Part shown: positions 9,775-17,524 of the stretch, in pieces
Numbering within the stretch: position 1 is the first letter of the stretch
How the letters are laid out: every line of letters starts with the position of its first letter
Origin: Mycobacterium sp.
GTDB lineage: Bacteria > Actinomycetota > Actinomycetes > Mycobacteriales > Mycobacteriaceae
DNA: 64,000 nucleotides
Reading direction: 5' to 3'
NCBI RefSeq assembly: GCF_004298145.1
Contig: NZ_SCRH01000015.1
Coordinates: 124,001 to 188,000 of the forward strand
The notes under the pieces: generated by a model
Database searches by the model: none
What the model saw: only the letters and a program-made list of their open reading frames with translations
Told to the model about the DNA's origin: nothing
Program-made: the position numbers and the translations under genes

Positions 9775-9840
9775 GACGTCCCTAACCTACCGCCAGACGG
9801 TGACACCCGGTGCAACCCTCGCCTTGGCGCCATACCCCGG

Positions 9841-9868
9841 AATAAATACGAGCGCATGTGGATTTATT
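9841..9868. promoter_or_regulatory. Inverted repeat AATAAAT-N14-ATTTATT upstream of the RIC gene
   Basis: AT-rich arms in a GC-rich context, between the divergent uvrD1 and RIC starts. It is a plausible operator for a redox- or NO-responsive regulator, since RIC genes are usually so controlled, but no known consensus was matched with confidence. Confidence 0.35.
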
Positions 9869-9874
9869 AGACTG

Positions 9875-9912
9875 CGACCTGTCTCACCGACCACGACCTG
9901 TCTCACCGACCA
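9875..9912 (+). repeat. 19-bp tandem duplication in the RIC leader
   Basis: CGACCTGTCTCACCGACCA occurs twice head to tail (9875-9893 and 9894-9912), immediately before the AAGGAGA ribosome-binding site (9914-9920) of the RIC gene. The copies are identical, so the duplication is recent or maintained. Confidence 0.85.
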
Positions 9913-9925
9913 CAAGGAGATTGCG

Positions 9926-10603
9926 ATGGCCACCTACACGTCCGAGACCATTCTCGGCGATGTCATCACCGCCGACCCTTCGCGCACCCGGATACTGGAC
10001 CGCTTCGGTATCGACTATTGCTGCCATGGCCAACGCCCGATCGGTGCGGCGTGCAGCGAGGCTCAGATCGACGTCGACGAGGTTCTCACCGCATTGAACG
10101 GCGAGGAGCCCGGGCCGCGGGCCGACTGGGCGGATATGGCCGACACGGTATTGATCGAGCACATCATCGACACGCACCACCGGTTCCTGTGGGACGAATT
10201 CCCGCGGATGTCGGCGCTGGTAGACAAGGTGGCCCGGGTGCACGGGGACAACCACCCCGAACTCGGGAAGGTCCGAAATGCGTTCGGCGAACTGCGCGAA
10301 AAAGTTGAGCCTCATCTGCGCACCGAGGAGACCACGATCTTCCCCGAGCTGCGCACCCGCGGTGACGCCGCGGTCTCCGGTGAACTGCGCACCGCGCTGG
10401 AGCAGAACATGAAGCAACACGACATCGCCGGTGAATTGCTGGCAGAGCTGCGCGAGCTCACCAGCGGTTACGCTGTCCCCTCGGATGCCTGTGCGTCGTA
10501 CACGGCGATGTTGGCCGGTCTGGAAGAGATCGAATCCGACCTGCACCTGCATGTGCACAAGGAAAACAACGTGCTGTTCGCGCGGGCGCTCGCCAGAGTG
10601 TGA
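9926..10603 (+). CDS. Iron-sulfur cluster repair di-iron protein (RIC/ScdA/YtfE family)
   Basis: A 225-residue protein. The N-terminal ScdA-type domain (about 1-60) has the paired cysteines in GIDYCCHG; the hemerythrin-like domain (about 75-225) has iron ligands in IDTHHRFLWDEFP, HLRTEETTIFPEL, KQHDIAGELLAEL and HVHKENNVLF. Family members repair Fe-S clusters damaged by nitric oxide or oxidants. The start ATG at 9926 is preceded by AAGGAGA with good spacing; longer reading upstream is not conserved. It is divergent from uvrD1 and followed by a decayed uvrD1-like fragment at 10632-10718, suggesting that this gene was inserted here. Confidence 0.92.
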   Translation: MATYTSETILGDVITADPSRTRILDRFGIDYCCHGQRPIGAACSEAQIDVDEVLTALNGEEPGPRADWADMADTVLIEHIIDTHHRFLWDEFPRMSALVDKVARVHGDNHPELGKVRNAFGELREKVEPHLRTEETTIFPELRTRGDAAVSGELRTALEQNMKQHDIAGELLAELRELTSGYAVPSDACASYTAMLAGLEEIESDLHLHVHKENNVLFARALARV

Positions 10604-10631
10604 TCCCGCCCGGGGCTGGGTCGGGCGGGGG

Positions 10632-10718
10632 CCCCGAGCACGCACCCCGCCACGACCAGCCAACGGCGAACCTTCATGCGCTAGCGCCTGGCGCTGTTGC
10701 GGGTTGAGGCCGTCGAGC
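10632..10718 (-). pseudogene. Decayed uvrD1 N-terminal fragment
   Basis: On the minus strand this stretch reads LDGLNPQQRQALAHEGSPL, nearly the same as LEGLNPQQRQAVVHEGSPL of the intact uvrD1 (residues 26-44). After that one extra base shifts the frame; correcting it gives LLVVAG in place of LLIVAG, and then the Walker A sequence is lost. About 85 bp align at the nucleotide level, in the same orientation as uvrD1, from which it is separated by the RIC gene. There is no start codon or downstream helicase sequence. Confidence 0.7.
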
Positions 10719-10889
10719 GGACGTCAGTCCAAACGTTCCGTCGCCCAGGGACACGAAGGGGCCAGGCGTCAAACCGGGCTGGCGGCTCGGGCGGCGCCGA
10801 CCGCGCCAAGCGGACTCCCGAAAAATCGGCGCGTCGGAACGCACGTTCCAAACCGTCTTCGATCGGTTGACGTAATTGAACCCAAGTCT
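10719..10889. other. Non-coding stretch between uvrD fragment and terminator
   Basis: I see no supported gene here. Together with 10604-10718 it forms the upstream part of a 558-bp gap between the RIC and chorismate mutase genes. A small RNA ending at the T-tract hairpin at 10890-10917 is possible, but no promoter was identified. Confidence 0.4.
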
Positions 10890-10917
10890 AAAAAGCGCAG
10901 CTTAAGCGCGCTTTTTT
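10890..10917 (+). terminator. Intrinsic terminator with T-tract
   Basis: Stem AAAAAGCGC/GCGCTTTTT with a 9-base loop, ending in six T residues. This classical form is rare in GC-rich mycobacteria. The A-tract on the other side makes it symmetrical, so it could work on both strands. It lies 290 bp after the RIC stop and about 245 bp before chorismate mutase. Confidence 0.7.
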
Positions 10918-10964
10918 GCGTGCGGACTGTCCTTAGTGGCAGACTCAATTCGTGCTCAATGTGC

Positions 10965-10979
10965 AGTGTCGACGACACT
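10965..10979. promoter_or_regulatory. Perfect 15-bp dyad AGTGTCG-A-CGACACT
   Basis: Seven-base arms around a single A, between the terminator at 10890 and the chorismate mutase gene. Possible operator; no regulator recognised. Confidence 0.4.
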
Positions 10980-11055
10980 TCCCGACCGAGGAGTGGCGCC
11001 GCCGATTTCCCTACGGGTGCCGGTCCGCGGTGCCCGTGGTCTAACTGCTTCCGCA

Positions 11056-11089
11056 GAGCCCCGTGGCCCGTTTTCGGCATCCGGGGCTC
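11056..11089 (+). promoter_or_regulatory. Hairpin in the chorismate mutase leader
   Basis: GAGCCCCG (11056-11063) pairs with CGGGGCTC (11082-11089) across an 18-base loop containing TTTT, followed by GTCTTCT. It ends about 70 bp before the chosen start, so it could be a terminator or attenuator in the leader of this aromatic-pathway gene. No leader peptide recognised. Confidence 0.4.
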
Positions 11090-11161
11090 GTCTTCTGTGA
11101 GGCCCGATGCTGCATGAGTCCAAAACCCACACATCACGACGAAGACGCGGAGGCAGCTGCA

Positions 11162-11434
11162 ATGAGCATCGAGACGGTGGAAACCCAAGAGCCCACCGGC
11201 ATCGACGAATTACGTCACGAGATCGACCGGTTGGACGCCGAGATTCTCGCCGCGGTCAAGCGGCGCACCGAGGTATCTCAGGCGATCGGCAAGGCCCGGA
11301 TGGCCTCCGGCGGCACGCGGCTGGTCCACAGCCGCGAGATGAAGGTCATCGAGCGCTACAGCGAACTCGGCCCCGAGGGTAAGGACCTGGCGATACTGCT
11401 GCTGCGGCTGGGCAGGGGCCGGCTTGGTCACTGA
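11162..11434 (+). CDS. Chorismate mutase, AroQ-delta type (Rv0948c-like)
   Basis: A 90-residue intracellular chorismate mutase converting chorismate to prephenate for Phe/Tyr synthesis. In mycobacteria this small enzyme is weak alone and is activated by binding DAHP synthase (AroG). The three-helix AroQ fold is visible: IDELRHEIDRLDAEILAAVKRR, KARMASGGTRLVHSREM and KDLAILLLRLGRGRLGH; the C-terminal RLGH is the part that contacts DAHP synthase in the known enzyme. ATG 11162 is preferred because GGAGG stands eight bases ahead and the 90-residue form is the characterised one; ATG 11114 would give 106 residues, as in older annotations. pgi follows 67 bp downstream on the same strand. Confidence 0.93.
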   Translation: MSIETVETQEPTGIDELRHEIDRLDAEILAAVKRRTEVSQAIGKARMASGGTRLVHSREMKVIERYSELGPEGKDLAILLLRLGRGRLGH

Positions 11435-11501
11435 CCCCGGTCTGGCGCTGGGCTCCCCGCCGCACCTGGCTCCCTCACGTCGGAGCCCATAGGGTCGAAG
11501 G

Positions 11502-13166
11502 ATGACCTCCGTGCATACCCTCCCCGACATCACCGCCACCCCGGCCTGGGACGCCCTGCGCAGGCATCATGAACAGATCGGCCGCACCCAGCTGCGCCAG
11601 CTTTTCGAGGAGGATCCCGATCGCGGCCGCGAGCTGACCGTCTCGGTGGGCGACCTCTATATCGACTACAGCAAGCACCGCATCACTCGAGAAACGCTGC
11701 GGCTCTTGGTCGATCTGGCCCGCACCGCGAATCTCGAAGAGCGCCGCGACCAGATGTTCGCCGGCGTCCACATCAATACCTCGGAGGATCGCGCGGTGCT
11801 GCACACCGCGCTTCGACTGCCCAGGGATGCCGAACTGATCGTCGACGGCCAAAACGTCGTCGAGGACGTGCATGCCGTGCTGGACCGGATGGGTGACTTC
11901 ACCGACCGGTTGCGCAGCGGTGAATGGACCGGAGCCACCGGGGAACGGATCAGCACCGTCGTCAACATCGGCATCGGCGGATCCGACCTCGGCCCGGTGA
12001 TGGTCTACCAGGCCCTGCGCCACTACGCGGACGCGGGCATCTCGGCGCGCTTCGTCTCCAACGTCGATCCCGCCGATCTGATCGCCACCCTGGCCGACTT
12101 AGACCCCGCCACAACACTTTTCATTGTCGCGTCGAAGACGTTCTCGACGCTGGAAACCCTGACCAACGCCACGGCCGCGCGACGCTGGGTGACCGACGCC
12201 CTCGGCGACGCCGCGGTGGCGCAGCACTTCGTGGCCGTCTCCACCAACAAGCGCCTCGTCGACGACTTCGGCATCAACACCGACAACATGTTCGGGTTCT
12301 GGGATTGGGTCGGAGGCCGCTACTCGGTGGACTCTGCGATCGGGCTGTCGGTGATGGCCGTCATCGGCCGGGAAGCGTTCGCGGACTTCCTCTCCGGATT
12401 CCACATCGTCGACCGGCATTTCAAGACCACCCCGCTGGAGTCCAACGCGCCTGTGCTGCTTGGACTTATCGGCCTGTGGTACTCCAACTTCATGGGCGCG
12501 CAATCGCGCGCGGTGTTGCCGTATTCCAACGACCTGGCACGTTTTGCGGCCTATCTGCAACAGCTGACCATGGAATCCAACGGCAAGTCCGCACGCGCGG
12601 ACGGCAGCCCGGTCACCACCGATACCGGTGAAATCTTTTGGGGCGAACCGGGAACCAACGGACAGCACGCTTTCTATCAGTTGCTGCATCAGGGAACTCG
12701 GTTGGTTCCGGCCGACTTCATCGGTTTCAGCCAACCCATCGACGACCTGCCCACCGCCGAGGGCAGCGGCAGCATGCACGACTTGTTGATGAGCAACTTC
12801 TTCGCCCAAACCCAAGTGCTGGCCTTCGGTAAGACCGCCGAAGAGATCGCCGCCGAAGGCACACCGGCGGATATCGTGCCGCACAAGGTGATGCCCGGTA
12901 ACCGGCCGTCGACCTCGATTCTGGCCAACCGGCTCACGCCGTCGGCCATGGGCCAGCTGATCGCGCTCTACGAGCATCAGGTCTTCACCGAGGGTGTGAT
13001 CTGGGGGATCGACTCGTTCGACCAGTGGGGTGTGGAGCTCGGCAAAACCCAGGCCAAAGCCCTGCTTCCGGTGCTCACCGCGGACGGTTCGCCGGTGCCG
13101 CAGTCGGACAGTTCGACCGATGCCCTGGTCCGCCGCTACCGCAGCGCCCGAGGGCGCACCAACTGA
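11502..13166 (+). CDS. pgi: Glucose-6-phosphate isomerase
   Basis: A 554-residue enzyme interconverting glucose-6-phosphate and fructose-6-phosphate in glycolysis and gluconeogenesis. Family signatures are present: [15 protein letters not shown] near residue 150, [10 protein letters not shown] near 210, [11 protein letters not shown] near 270 and [12 protein letters not shown] near 405. The C-terminal signature [13 protein letters not shown] includes the active-site lysine. The start ATG at 11502 gives [24 protein letters not shown], an ordinary N-terminus for actinobacterial Pgi. A long hairpin follows at 13183. Confidence 0.98.
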   Translation: MTSVHTLPDITATPAWDALRRHHEQIGRTQLRQLFEEDPDRGRELTVSVGDLYIDYSKHRITRETLRLLVDLARTANLEERRDQMFAGVHINTSEDRAVLHTALRLPRDAELIVDGQNVVEDVHAVLDRMGDFTDRLRSGEWTGATGERISTVVNIGIGGSDLGPVMVYQALRHYADAGISARFVSNVDPADLIATLADLDPATTLFIVASKTFSTLETLTNATAARRWVTDALGDAAVAQHFVAVSTNKRLVDDFGINTDNMFGFWDWVGGRYSVDSAIGLSVMAVIGREAFADFLSGFHIVDRHFKTTPLESNAPVLLGLIGLWYSNFMGAQSRAVLPYSNDLARFAAYLQQLTMESNGKSARADGSPVTTDTGEIFWGEPGTNGQHAFYQLLHQGTRLVPADFIGFSQPIDDLPTAEGSGSMHDLLMSNFFAQTQVLAFGKTAEEIAAEGTPADIVPHKVMPGNRPSTSILANRLTPSAMGQLIALYEHQVFTEGVIWGIDSFDQWGVELGKTQAKALLPVLTADGSPVPQSDSSTDALVRRYRSARGRTN

Positions 13167-13182
13167 CAGTCCTATGCCGGCA

Positions 13183-13227
13183 GTGAATCTGGCGACGGCA
13201 CCCGCCGTGAAGCCGTCGCGGATTCAC
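13183..13227. terminator. Long hairpin between convergent pgi and SDR genes
   Basis: Outer arms GTGAATC/GATTCAC and inner arms GCGACGGC/GCCGTCGC form a near-continuous stem of about 15 bp with an 11-base loop. It lies between two converging stop codons, so it can end both transcripts. Confidence 0.7.
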
Positions 13228-13237
13228 AATCGAGCGC

Positions 13238-13987
13238 TCAGGCGAACATCTTGGTCAGCTGAGGCGGCAGCACCCGCATCAACTGCACCAGCGGCGCCCA
13301 CGGCCACCACGGAACCGCTGCGCGGCCGGGTTCACGTTCCATGGCGGCGACGAGCGCGTTGACGCCAGTTTCGTTGTCCACCATCAACATTGTGCTGTTC
13401 GACTTGGCCGTCATCTCCGACTCGATGTAGCCGGGCTCGATCACCGAGACCTTCACGGGCCCTTTGGCGTATTCGGCGCGCAACGATTCACCCAGTGAGC
13501 TCACTCCGGCCTTGCTCGCCGCGTACGCCGCCTTGACGCCCGGCACACCCTTGTTGCCGAGCACCGACGAAATCAGCACCAGGTGGCCCGACCCGTTCTT
13601 GTTGAACATCTCCAGCGCGGTCTCGATCTGCACCAGCGCCGACACCAGGTTGGTCTCGATGGTCGCCTTGTTGGCCCACAACTTGCCGGACCCGAGCTTG
13701 GCGCCCTTGCCGATCCCCGCATTGACGACGATGCGATCGATGCCGCCCAGCTCGTCACTGAGTTCGGCAAACACTTTGGGGACGGCCTCGTGGTCGTTGA
13801 CGTCCAGCGCGGCGACCGCGATGGTGATGCCCGGATACTGCTGCGACAGCTCGGCTTTGAGCTCATCGAGCCGGTCGGTGCGACGCGCGCACAGTGCGAG
13901 GTCGCGGCCCTTGGCGGCGAAGGCGCGCGCCATGCCGGCACCCAGCCCGGAGCTGGCACCCGTGATGAGGATCTTCTGGCGAGTCAT
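13238..13987 (-). CDS. Short-chain dehydrogenase/reductase (Rv0945-like)
   Basis: A 249-residue classical SDR. TGASSGLGAGMARAFA (residues 9-24) is the NAD(P)-binding TGxxxGxG motif, NAGIG follows near 90, and the catalytic Ser-Tyr-Lys set is in LISSVLGNKG and YAASKAG. The substrate is unknown. The C-terminus carries VPWWPWAPLVQLMRVLP, a hydrophobic tail that could associate with membrane. The start ATG at 13987 is directly at the conserved N-terminus. Gene order with pgi and the Fpg-like gene is as in H37Rv. Confidence 0.9.
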   Translation of the reverse strand: MTRQKILITGASSGLGAGMARAFAAKGRDLALCARRTDRLDELKAELSQQYPGITIAVAALDVNDHEAVPKVFAELSDELGGIDRIVVNAGIGKGAKLGSGKLWANKATIETNLVSALVQIETALEMFNKNGSGHLVLISSVLGNKGVPGVKAAYAASKAGVSSLGESLRAEYAKGPVKVSVIEPGYIESEMTAKSNSTMLMVDNETGVNALVAAMEREPGRAAVPWWPWAPLVQLMRVLPPQLTKMFA

Positions 13988-14028
13988 CGGGGCAGCATAT
14001 CGACAGGTGTCGAGTCCCGGACGCGCGA

Positions 14029-14892
14029 CTACTTAAGCAAACGCGACATCCGCCGGTCGGCCAGGATTTTGCCGCCGGTCTGGCACGTCGGACAGTATTG
14101 AAAAGACTTGTCCGCGAACGACACTTCACGCACGGTGTCCCCGCACACGGGGCAGGGCAGCCCGGTGCGGGCGTGCACGCGTAATCCGGAGCGCTTCTCG
14201 CCTTTGAGCGTGGCCGCGCCCTGGCCGACGGATCGGCTCACCGCGTCGGTGAGCACCGTGATCATGGCATCGTGCAGCGTGGCGAGCTGCTTGTCGGACA
14301 GCTTGCCGGCCGTGGCGAACGGCGAGATCTTCGCGACGTGCAGGATCTCGTCGCTGTAGGCGTTGCCGATGCCCGCGATCACCTTCTGGTCGGTGATCAC
14401 GGTCTTGATCCGGCCGGTGTTGCCGGCCAGAACGCGGGCCAGACCGTCGCGGTCGAGCTCCAGCGCGTCCGGCCCGAGGGCGGCAAGCTGCGGGATCTGC
14501 CGTGGATCACCCACCAGCCACACCGCCAGCCGCTTCTGGGTGCCGGCCTCGGTCAGGTCGAAGCCGGGCGCCTCACCGGGCCTGCCCAGGTGCACCCGCA
14601 GCGCGATCGGCCCCTTGCCGGGCCGCAGCGGCGCCGCGGCCAGCTTGTCGGACCACCGCAACCAGCCCGCCCGCGACAAATGAGCGATCAGGAAAAGCTT
14701 GTCCGTCCGCAGCCCCAGGTATTTGCCCCAGCGATCGGCACCGACCACGGTCTGGCCGTGCAGCGCGCTGATCGGCGGATCGAAGGTCTTCAGCACGGAC
14801 AGGGCGGCGATATCGACCCGGCCGACCGTCAGGCCCGCGGCATGGCGCCGTAGATGGTCCACCAGCGCTTCGATCTCGGGCAGTTCGGGCAC
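14029..14892 (-). CDS. Fpg/Nei-family DNA glycosylase, full length
   Basis: A 287-residue base-excision repair glycosylase/AP lyase. With GTG at 14892 the protein begins MPELPEIEALVDHL, giving the catalytic N-terminal Pro2 and Glu3 after methionine removal. A helix-two-turn-helix region and a C-terminal zinc finger (LPCPVCGDTVREV then YCPTCQTGG) are both present. The H37Rv counterpart Rv0944 is, from memory, only 158 residues and lacks the N-terminal catalytic domain, so this copy keeps what M. tuberculosis lost. Predicted to remove oxidised purines or formamidopyrimidines. It starts a few bases after the end of a truncated gene remnant at 14897-15031. Confidence 0.92.
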   Translation of the reverse strand: MPELPEIEALVDHLRRHAAGLTVGRVDIAALSVLKTFDPPISALHGQTVVGADRWGKYLGLRTDKLFLIAHLSRAGWLRWSDKLAAAPLRPGKGPIALRVHLGRPGEAPGFDLTEAGTQKRLAVWLVGDPRQIPQLAALGPDALELDRDGLARVLAGNTGRIKTVITDQKVIAGIGNAYSDEILHVAKISPFATAGKLSDKQLATLHDAMITVLTDAVSRSVGQGAATLKGEKRSGLRVHARTGLPCPVCGDTVREVSFADKSFQYCPTCQTGGKILADRRMSRLLK

Positions 14893-14896
14893 GGTT

Positions 14897-15031
14897 TCAG
14901 TGTGCCGATCGCGGCGCTGTGGTGTCTATCGCGCTCTGACCCCGGGTTCGGTCGACGGTCAGGGCGGTCACCGCGCGCCACCGTTCAAGACCGCCGTAGG
15001 CCGTGAGGACCTCGTCGAGCAGCCCGCTCAT
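14897..15031 (-). pseudogene. Truncated gene remnant (N-terminus of a GGL-RWR hypothetical family)
   Basis: The ATG at 15031 overlaps the HxlR stop (ATGA) and opens a 44-residue frame: MSGLLDEVLTAYGGLERWRAV and then unrelated-looking sequence to a stop at 14897. The first 25 residues resemble the conserved start (LLDxVLxAHGGLxRWR) of a family of roughly 240-residue actinobacterial proteins of unknown function, recalled from memory. The rest of such a protein is absent, so this looks like the 5' stub left by a deletion that brought the Fpg-like gene close. Confidence 0.5.
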
Positions 15032-15678
15032 GTCTGCGGTATTCGCAGGACCGCGATAAGGATGTCCGGGTCGCCGTGGACGCGGGCCCGGGACAGTGCT
15101 TCGTCGATGGTGATCGCACCGGCGAAGAGTCCGAGGACCACCTCTGGCTCCGCTTCAAGGATCGTGCCAGGGCGCCGCTCGGGTTGGACGGTCACGTGGG
15201 AGCCATCCTTGTCGATCCGCAGGGTCATCAATGAATCGGCAACTTCAATGCCGAGCTCAATGGGGCGCTTCGACGTCCTTTCGCGGAGCAGCGCCGGGAG
15301 CGCGATAGCCAGCCATCGCGGCTGCATCGGGTCGCCACCCGGTCCCGGTGCCATCAGCGGGACGCTCCAGCGGATGAGCGCCTCGACCGCTTCACGGAGT
15401 TGGCCGCCCCAGGGCGTCAGGGCATAAAGGACACCCTTGGTCTGACCCAGCCGCCGCTCGATCACTCCCGACGATTCCAGGCTCCGCAGGCGATCTGAGA
15501 GCAGGTTGGTGGCAATCCCGCCCAACGAAGCCATGAGTTCGCCGTAGCGCATCGGGCCGGCCAGCAGCTCACGGACGATCAGCAGGCTCCAGCGATCACC
15601 CACCACATCCAGCGCGCGTGCCAGGCCGCAGAACTGCCCGTAGGACGCCCGACGTCGTCTTTCACTCCCCGATGACAA
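15028..15678 (-). CDS. HxlR-type winged-helix transcriptional regulator with C-terminal SCP2-like domain
   Basis: About 216 residues from a TTG at 15678; no ATG or GTG is available in frame near the domain edge, so the start is tentative. The N-terminal half has the HxlR pattern: FCGLARALDVVGDRWSLLIVRELLAGPMRYGELM then LRSLESSGVIERR and YALTPWG. The C-terminal 90 residues (LMTLRIDKDGSHVTVQPERRPGTI in parts, EPEVVLGLFAGAITIDEAL) resemble a lipid-binding SCP2-type module and may sense a hydrophobic ligand. Downstream genes on the strand are the remnant (ATGA overlap) and the Fpg-like gene; cobF lies 44 bp upstream. Confidence 0.8.
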   Translation of the reverse strand: MSSGSERRRRASYGQFCGLARALDVVGDRWSLLIVRELLAGPMRYGELMASLGGIATNLLSDRLRSLESSGVIERRLGQTKGVLYALTPWGGQLREAVEALIRWSVPLMAPGPGGDPMQPRWLAIALPALLRERTSKRPIELGIEVADSLMTLRIDKDGSHVTVQPERRPGTILEAEPEVVLGLFAGAITIDEALSRARVHGDPDILIAVLRIPQT

Positions 15679-15722
15679 ATCTCGTACGGTTCGAGGGCAA
15701 GGACGAGGTTGCGGCGCTACCC

Positions 15723-16490
15723 TCACCCGTCGGAAGAAGCTCCCGATCCTGGGCGCGTCCTGAGCAAATAGGTGTCCATGATCCAGCCGTGTCGAGCACG
15801 GGCTTCGGCGCGCAGCGAAACGATGCGGGGCCCCACCTCGCCGACGGTGCCGGCGATGAGCAGTTCGTCGTCGGTGCCCAGGTAGGCGCCCCACCAGATC
15901 CGGGTGTCGGGCGGGCACACCTGAAACGAGCAGTCGGCGTCGAGCATCACGACCGCCGCTCCGGCCAACCCGTGCGCGCGCAACTGCCGGCCGGTGGTGA
16001 TGAGAACGGGTTCGCCGACCTCGTTGAGCGGGATGCGATGCCGGGCGGTCAACGCCTGCACCGCGGTGATGCCCGGGATCACGTCGAACGTGAAATCGAT
16101 TTGCGCGGCGACGGTGTCGAGGATGCGCAAGGTGCTGTCGTAGAGCGACGGGTCGCCCCAGGCCAAGAAGGCGCCGACGCCGTGCGGGCTCAGCTCCGCC
16201 GAGATGGCCTTCGCCCAGATCTGCGCGCGTGCGGCATGCCAATCCGTGACGGCGTCCCGGTAATCCACATCGCTTGCGCGCGTGGGGTCGGGCAGCTCGA
16301 CGAACCGGTAGCCCGGCTCGCGGATGAACCTGGTGCAGATCTCGCGTCGCAGCGCCACCAGGTCGCTTTTCCGCTCGCCCTTGTCCATCGCGAAAAACAC
16401 CTGCGTGTCGTTGAGGGCCTCGATCGCCTGCACGGTCACATAATCGGGATCCCCGGCGCCGATGCCGATGACGTGGATGTGCCGACCCAA
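15723..16490 (-). CDS. cobF: Precorrin-6A synthase (deacetylating)
   Basis: A 255-residue S-adenosylmethionine-dependent methyltransferase of the aerobic cobalamin pathway. It methylates C-1 and removes the acetyl group to give precorrin-6A. The TTG at 16490 is chosen because it starts exactly at the conserved LGRHIHVIGIGAGDPDYVTVQA and has a GGAGAG Shine-Dalgarno sequence 3 bases ahead; the frame upstream is not conserved. FLAWGDPSLYDSTLRIL and VIPGITAVQALTARHRIPLN are CobF signatures. No other cob genes are in the window. Divergent from the AurF-like gene, with its palindromes between. Confidence 0.92.
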   Translation of the reverse strand: MGRHIHVIGIGAGDPDYVTVQAIEALNDTQVFFAMDKGERKSDLVALRREICTRFIREPGYRFVELPDPTRASDVDYRDAVTDWHAARAQIWAKAISAELSPHGVGAFLAWGDPSLYDSTLRILDTVAAQIDFTFDVIPGITAVQALTARHRIPLNEVGEPVLITTGRQLRAHGLAGAAVVMLDADCSFQVCPPDTRIWWGAYLGTDDELLIAGTVGEVGPRIVSLRAEARARHGWIMDTYLLRTRPGSGASSDG

Positions 16491-16565
16491 TGGACTCTCC
16501 TGACTCGCGTCGCTGCTCCGCCCACATTGCCGAATCGACACCGCAAAGGCCTAGTCGGGACCAGA

Positions 16566-16588
16566 AGTACCCAGTACCATGGGTACTG
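16566..16588. promoter_or_regulatory. Operator-like array: AGTACC, AGTACC and inverted GGTACT
   Basis: AGTACC at 16566 and 16573 (direct repeats) and its complement GGTACT at 16582. The core CAGTACC-ATG-GGTACTG (16572-16588) is a perfect dyad. It lies 30 bp before the AurF-like start and about 75 bp before cobF, and looks like a TetR-type operator. No regulator is assigned. Confidence 0.55.
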
Positions 16589-16618
16589 TATGAAACGCCC
16601 AATGGAGGGACGCGAGCG

Positions 16619-17524
16619 ATGACCACTGCGGTGAAGCCAGGTGGGCCGAGTCGTGAGGAGTTCTCTGAGCGGTTGCTCAAGGGCTCGGTCAAGAAGTCCT
16701 ATGAGCCCGTCGTCGACATCGATTGGGATGCCCCGCTCGATCCCGACAAGTTCTATCTGCCACCGCGGCTGGTGTCGCTGTACGGCACCCCGATGTGGGA
16801 CGAGATGAGCCGCGAACAGCAGATCGAACTGTCCCGCCAGGAATTGGTCAACACGCTCTCGGCCGGGATCTGGTTCGAGAACATGCTCAACCAAGCGTTG
16901 CTGCGCACGATCCTGCACGAAGACCCGACCAGTAGGTCGACGCACTACAAGCTGACCGAACTGGGCGACGAGACCCGGCACATGGTCATGTTCGGCAAGG
17001 CCATCGAGCGCATCGGCGCAAAACCGGTGCGGCCCCGGCTGTTTCACCGCATGATCATCAACCTGCTTCCGCTGGCGTTTCAGCGCGGCTCGATGCTGTG
17101 GGTGGCCGCCCTGATCGGTGAGGAAATCTTCGACTCGCTGCAGCGGCAGATGATGGACGACCCCGAACTGCAGCCAATCATTCAGCGGCTCATGCGTATT
17201 CACGTCACCGAGGAGGCGCGCCACATCCAATTCGCGCGCGACGGCGCGCGCAAACGCGTCGCCGAAATGCCTCGGGTCAACCGCTGGTTCATGGCCAACA
17301 TCAACGGGCTGGGCGGCTACTTCTTCAACTATCTGTTCAGCAACCCAATCCCTTATGCGCGAACGGGTCTCGACCCGCTACGGGCCCGAAGGACCGCGCG
17401 CACCAGCCCGCATCGCCGCGACATCCAGGTTGCCGGCTTCGCTCCACTGGCGGCGTTTTTGACCGAGGTAGGCCTGATGGGCCGCCTCGCGCGCCGCGGC
17501 TGGAAGCGCAGCAGGTTTCTGTGA
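16619..17524 (+). CDS. AurF-like diiron oxygenase
   Basis: A 301-residue ferritin-like protein of the p-aminobenzoate N-oxygenase (AurF) family, using a carboxylate-bridged diiron centre. Ligand motifs visible: RQELVNTLSAGIWFEN near 75-90, ELGDETRHMVMF near 120, LIGEEIFDSL near 165, and HVTEEARHIQFARDG near 200; the DETRH and EEARH pairs give the expected Glu/Asp-His ligands. The substrate is unknown. ATG 16619 has GGAGGG nine bases ahead. Its TGA overlaps the GTG of the following flavoprotein gene (GTGA), so the two are translationally coupled and probably act together. An operator-like array lies 30 bp upstream. Confidence 0.88.
   Translation: MTTAVKPGGPSREEFSERLLKGSVKKSYEPVVDIDWDAPLDPDKFYLPPRLVSLYGTPMWDEMSREQQIELSRQELVNTLSAGIWFENMLNQALLRTILHEDPTSRSTHYKLTELGDETRHMVMFGKAIERIGAKPVRPRLFHRMIINLLPLAFQRGSMLWVAALIGEEIFDSLQRQMMDDPELQPIIQRLMRIHVTEEARHIQFARDGARKRVAEMPRVNRWFMANINGLGGYFFNYLFSNPIPYARTGLDPLRARRTARTSPHRRDIQVAGFAPLAAFLTEVGLMGRLARRGWKRSRFL

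Noticed and set aside
16541..16692. Longer HxlR/CobF frames reaching 16692 and 16541
   Set aside because: The 554-codon frame reads out of phase through cobF; the cobF extension lacks conservation and TTG 16490 has a ribosome site.
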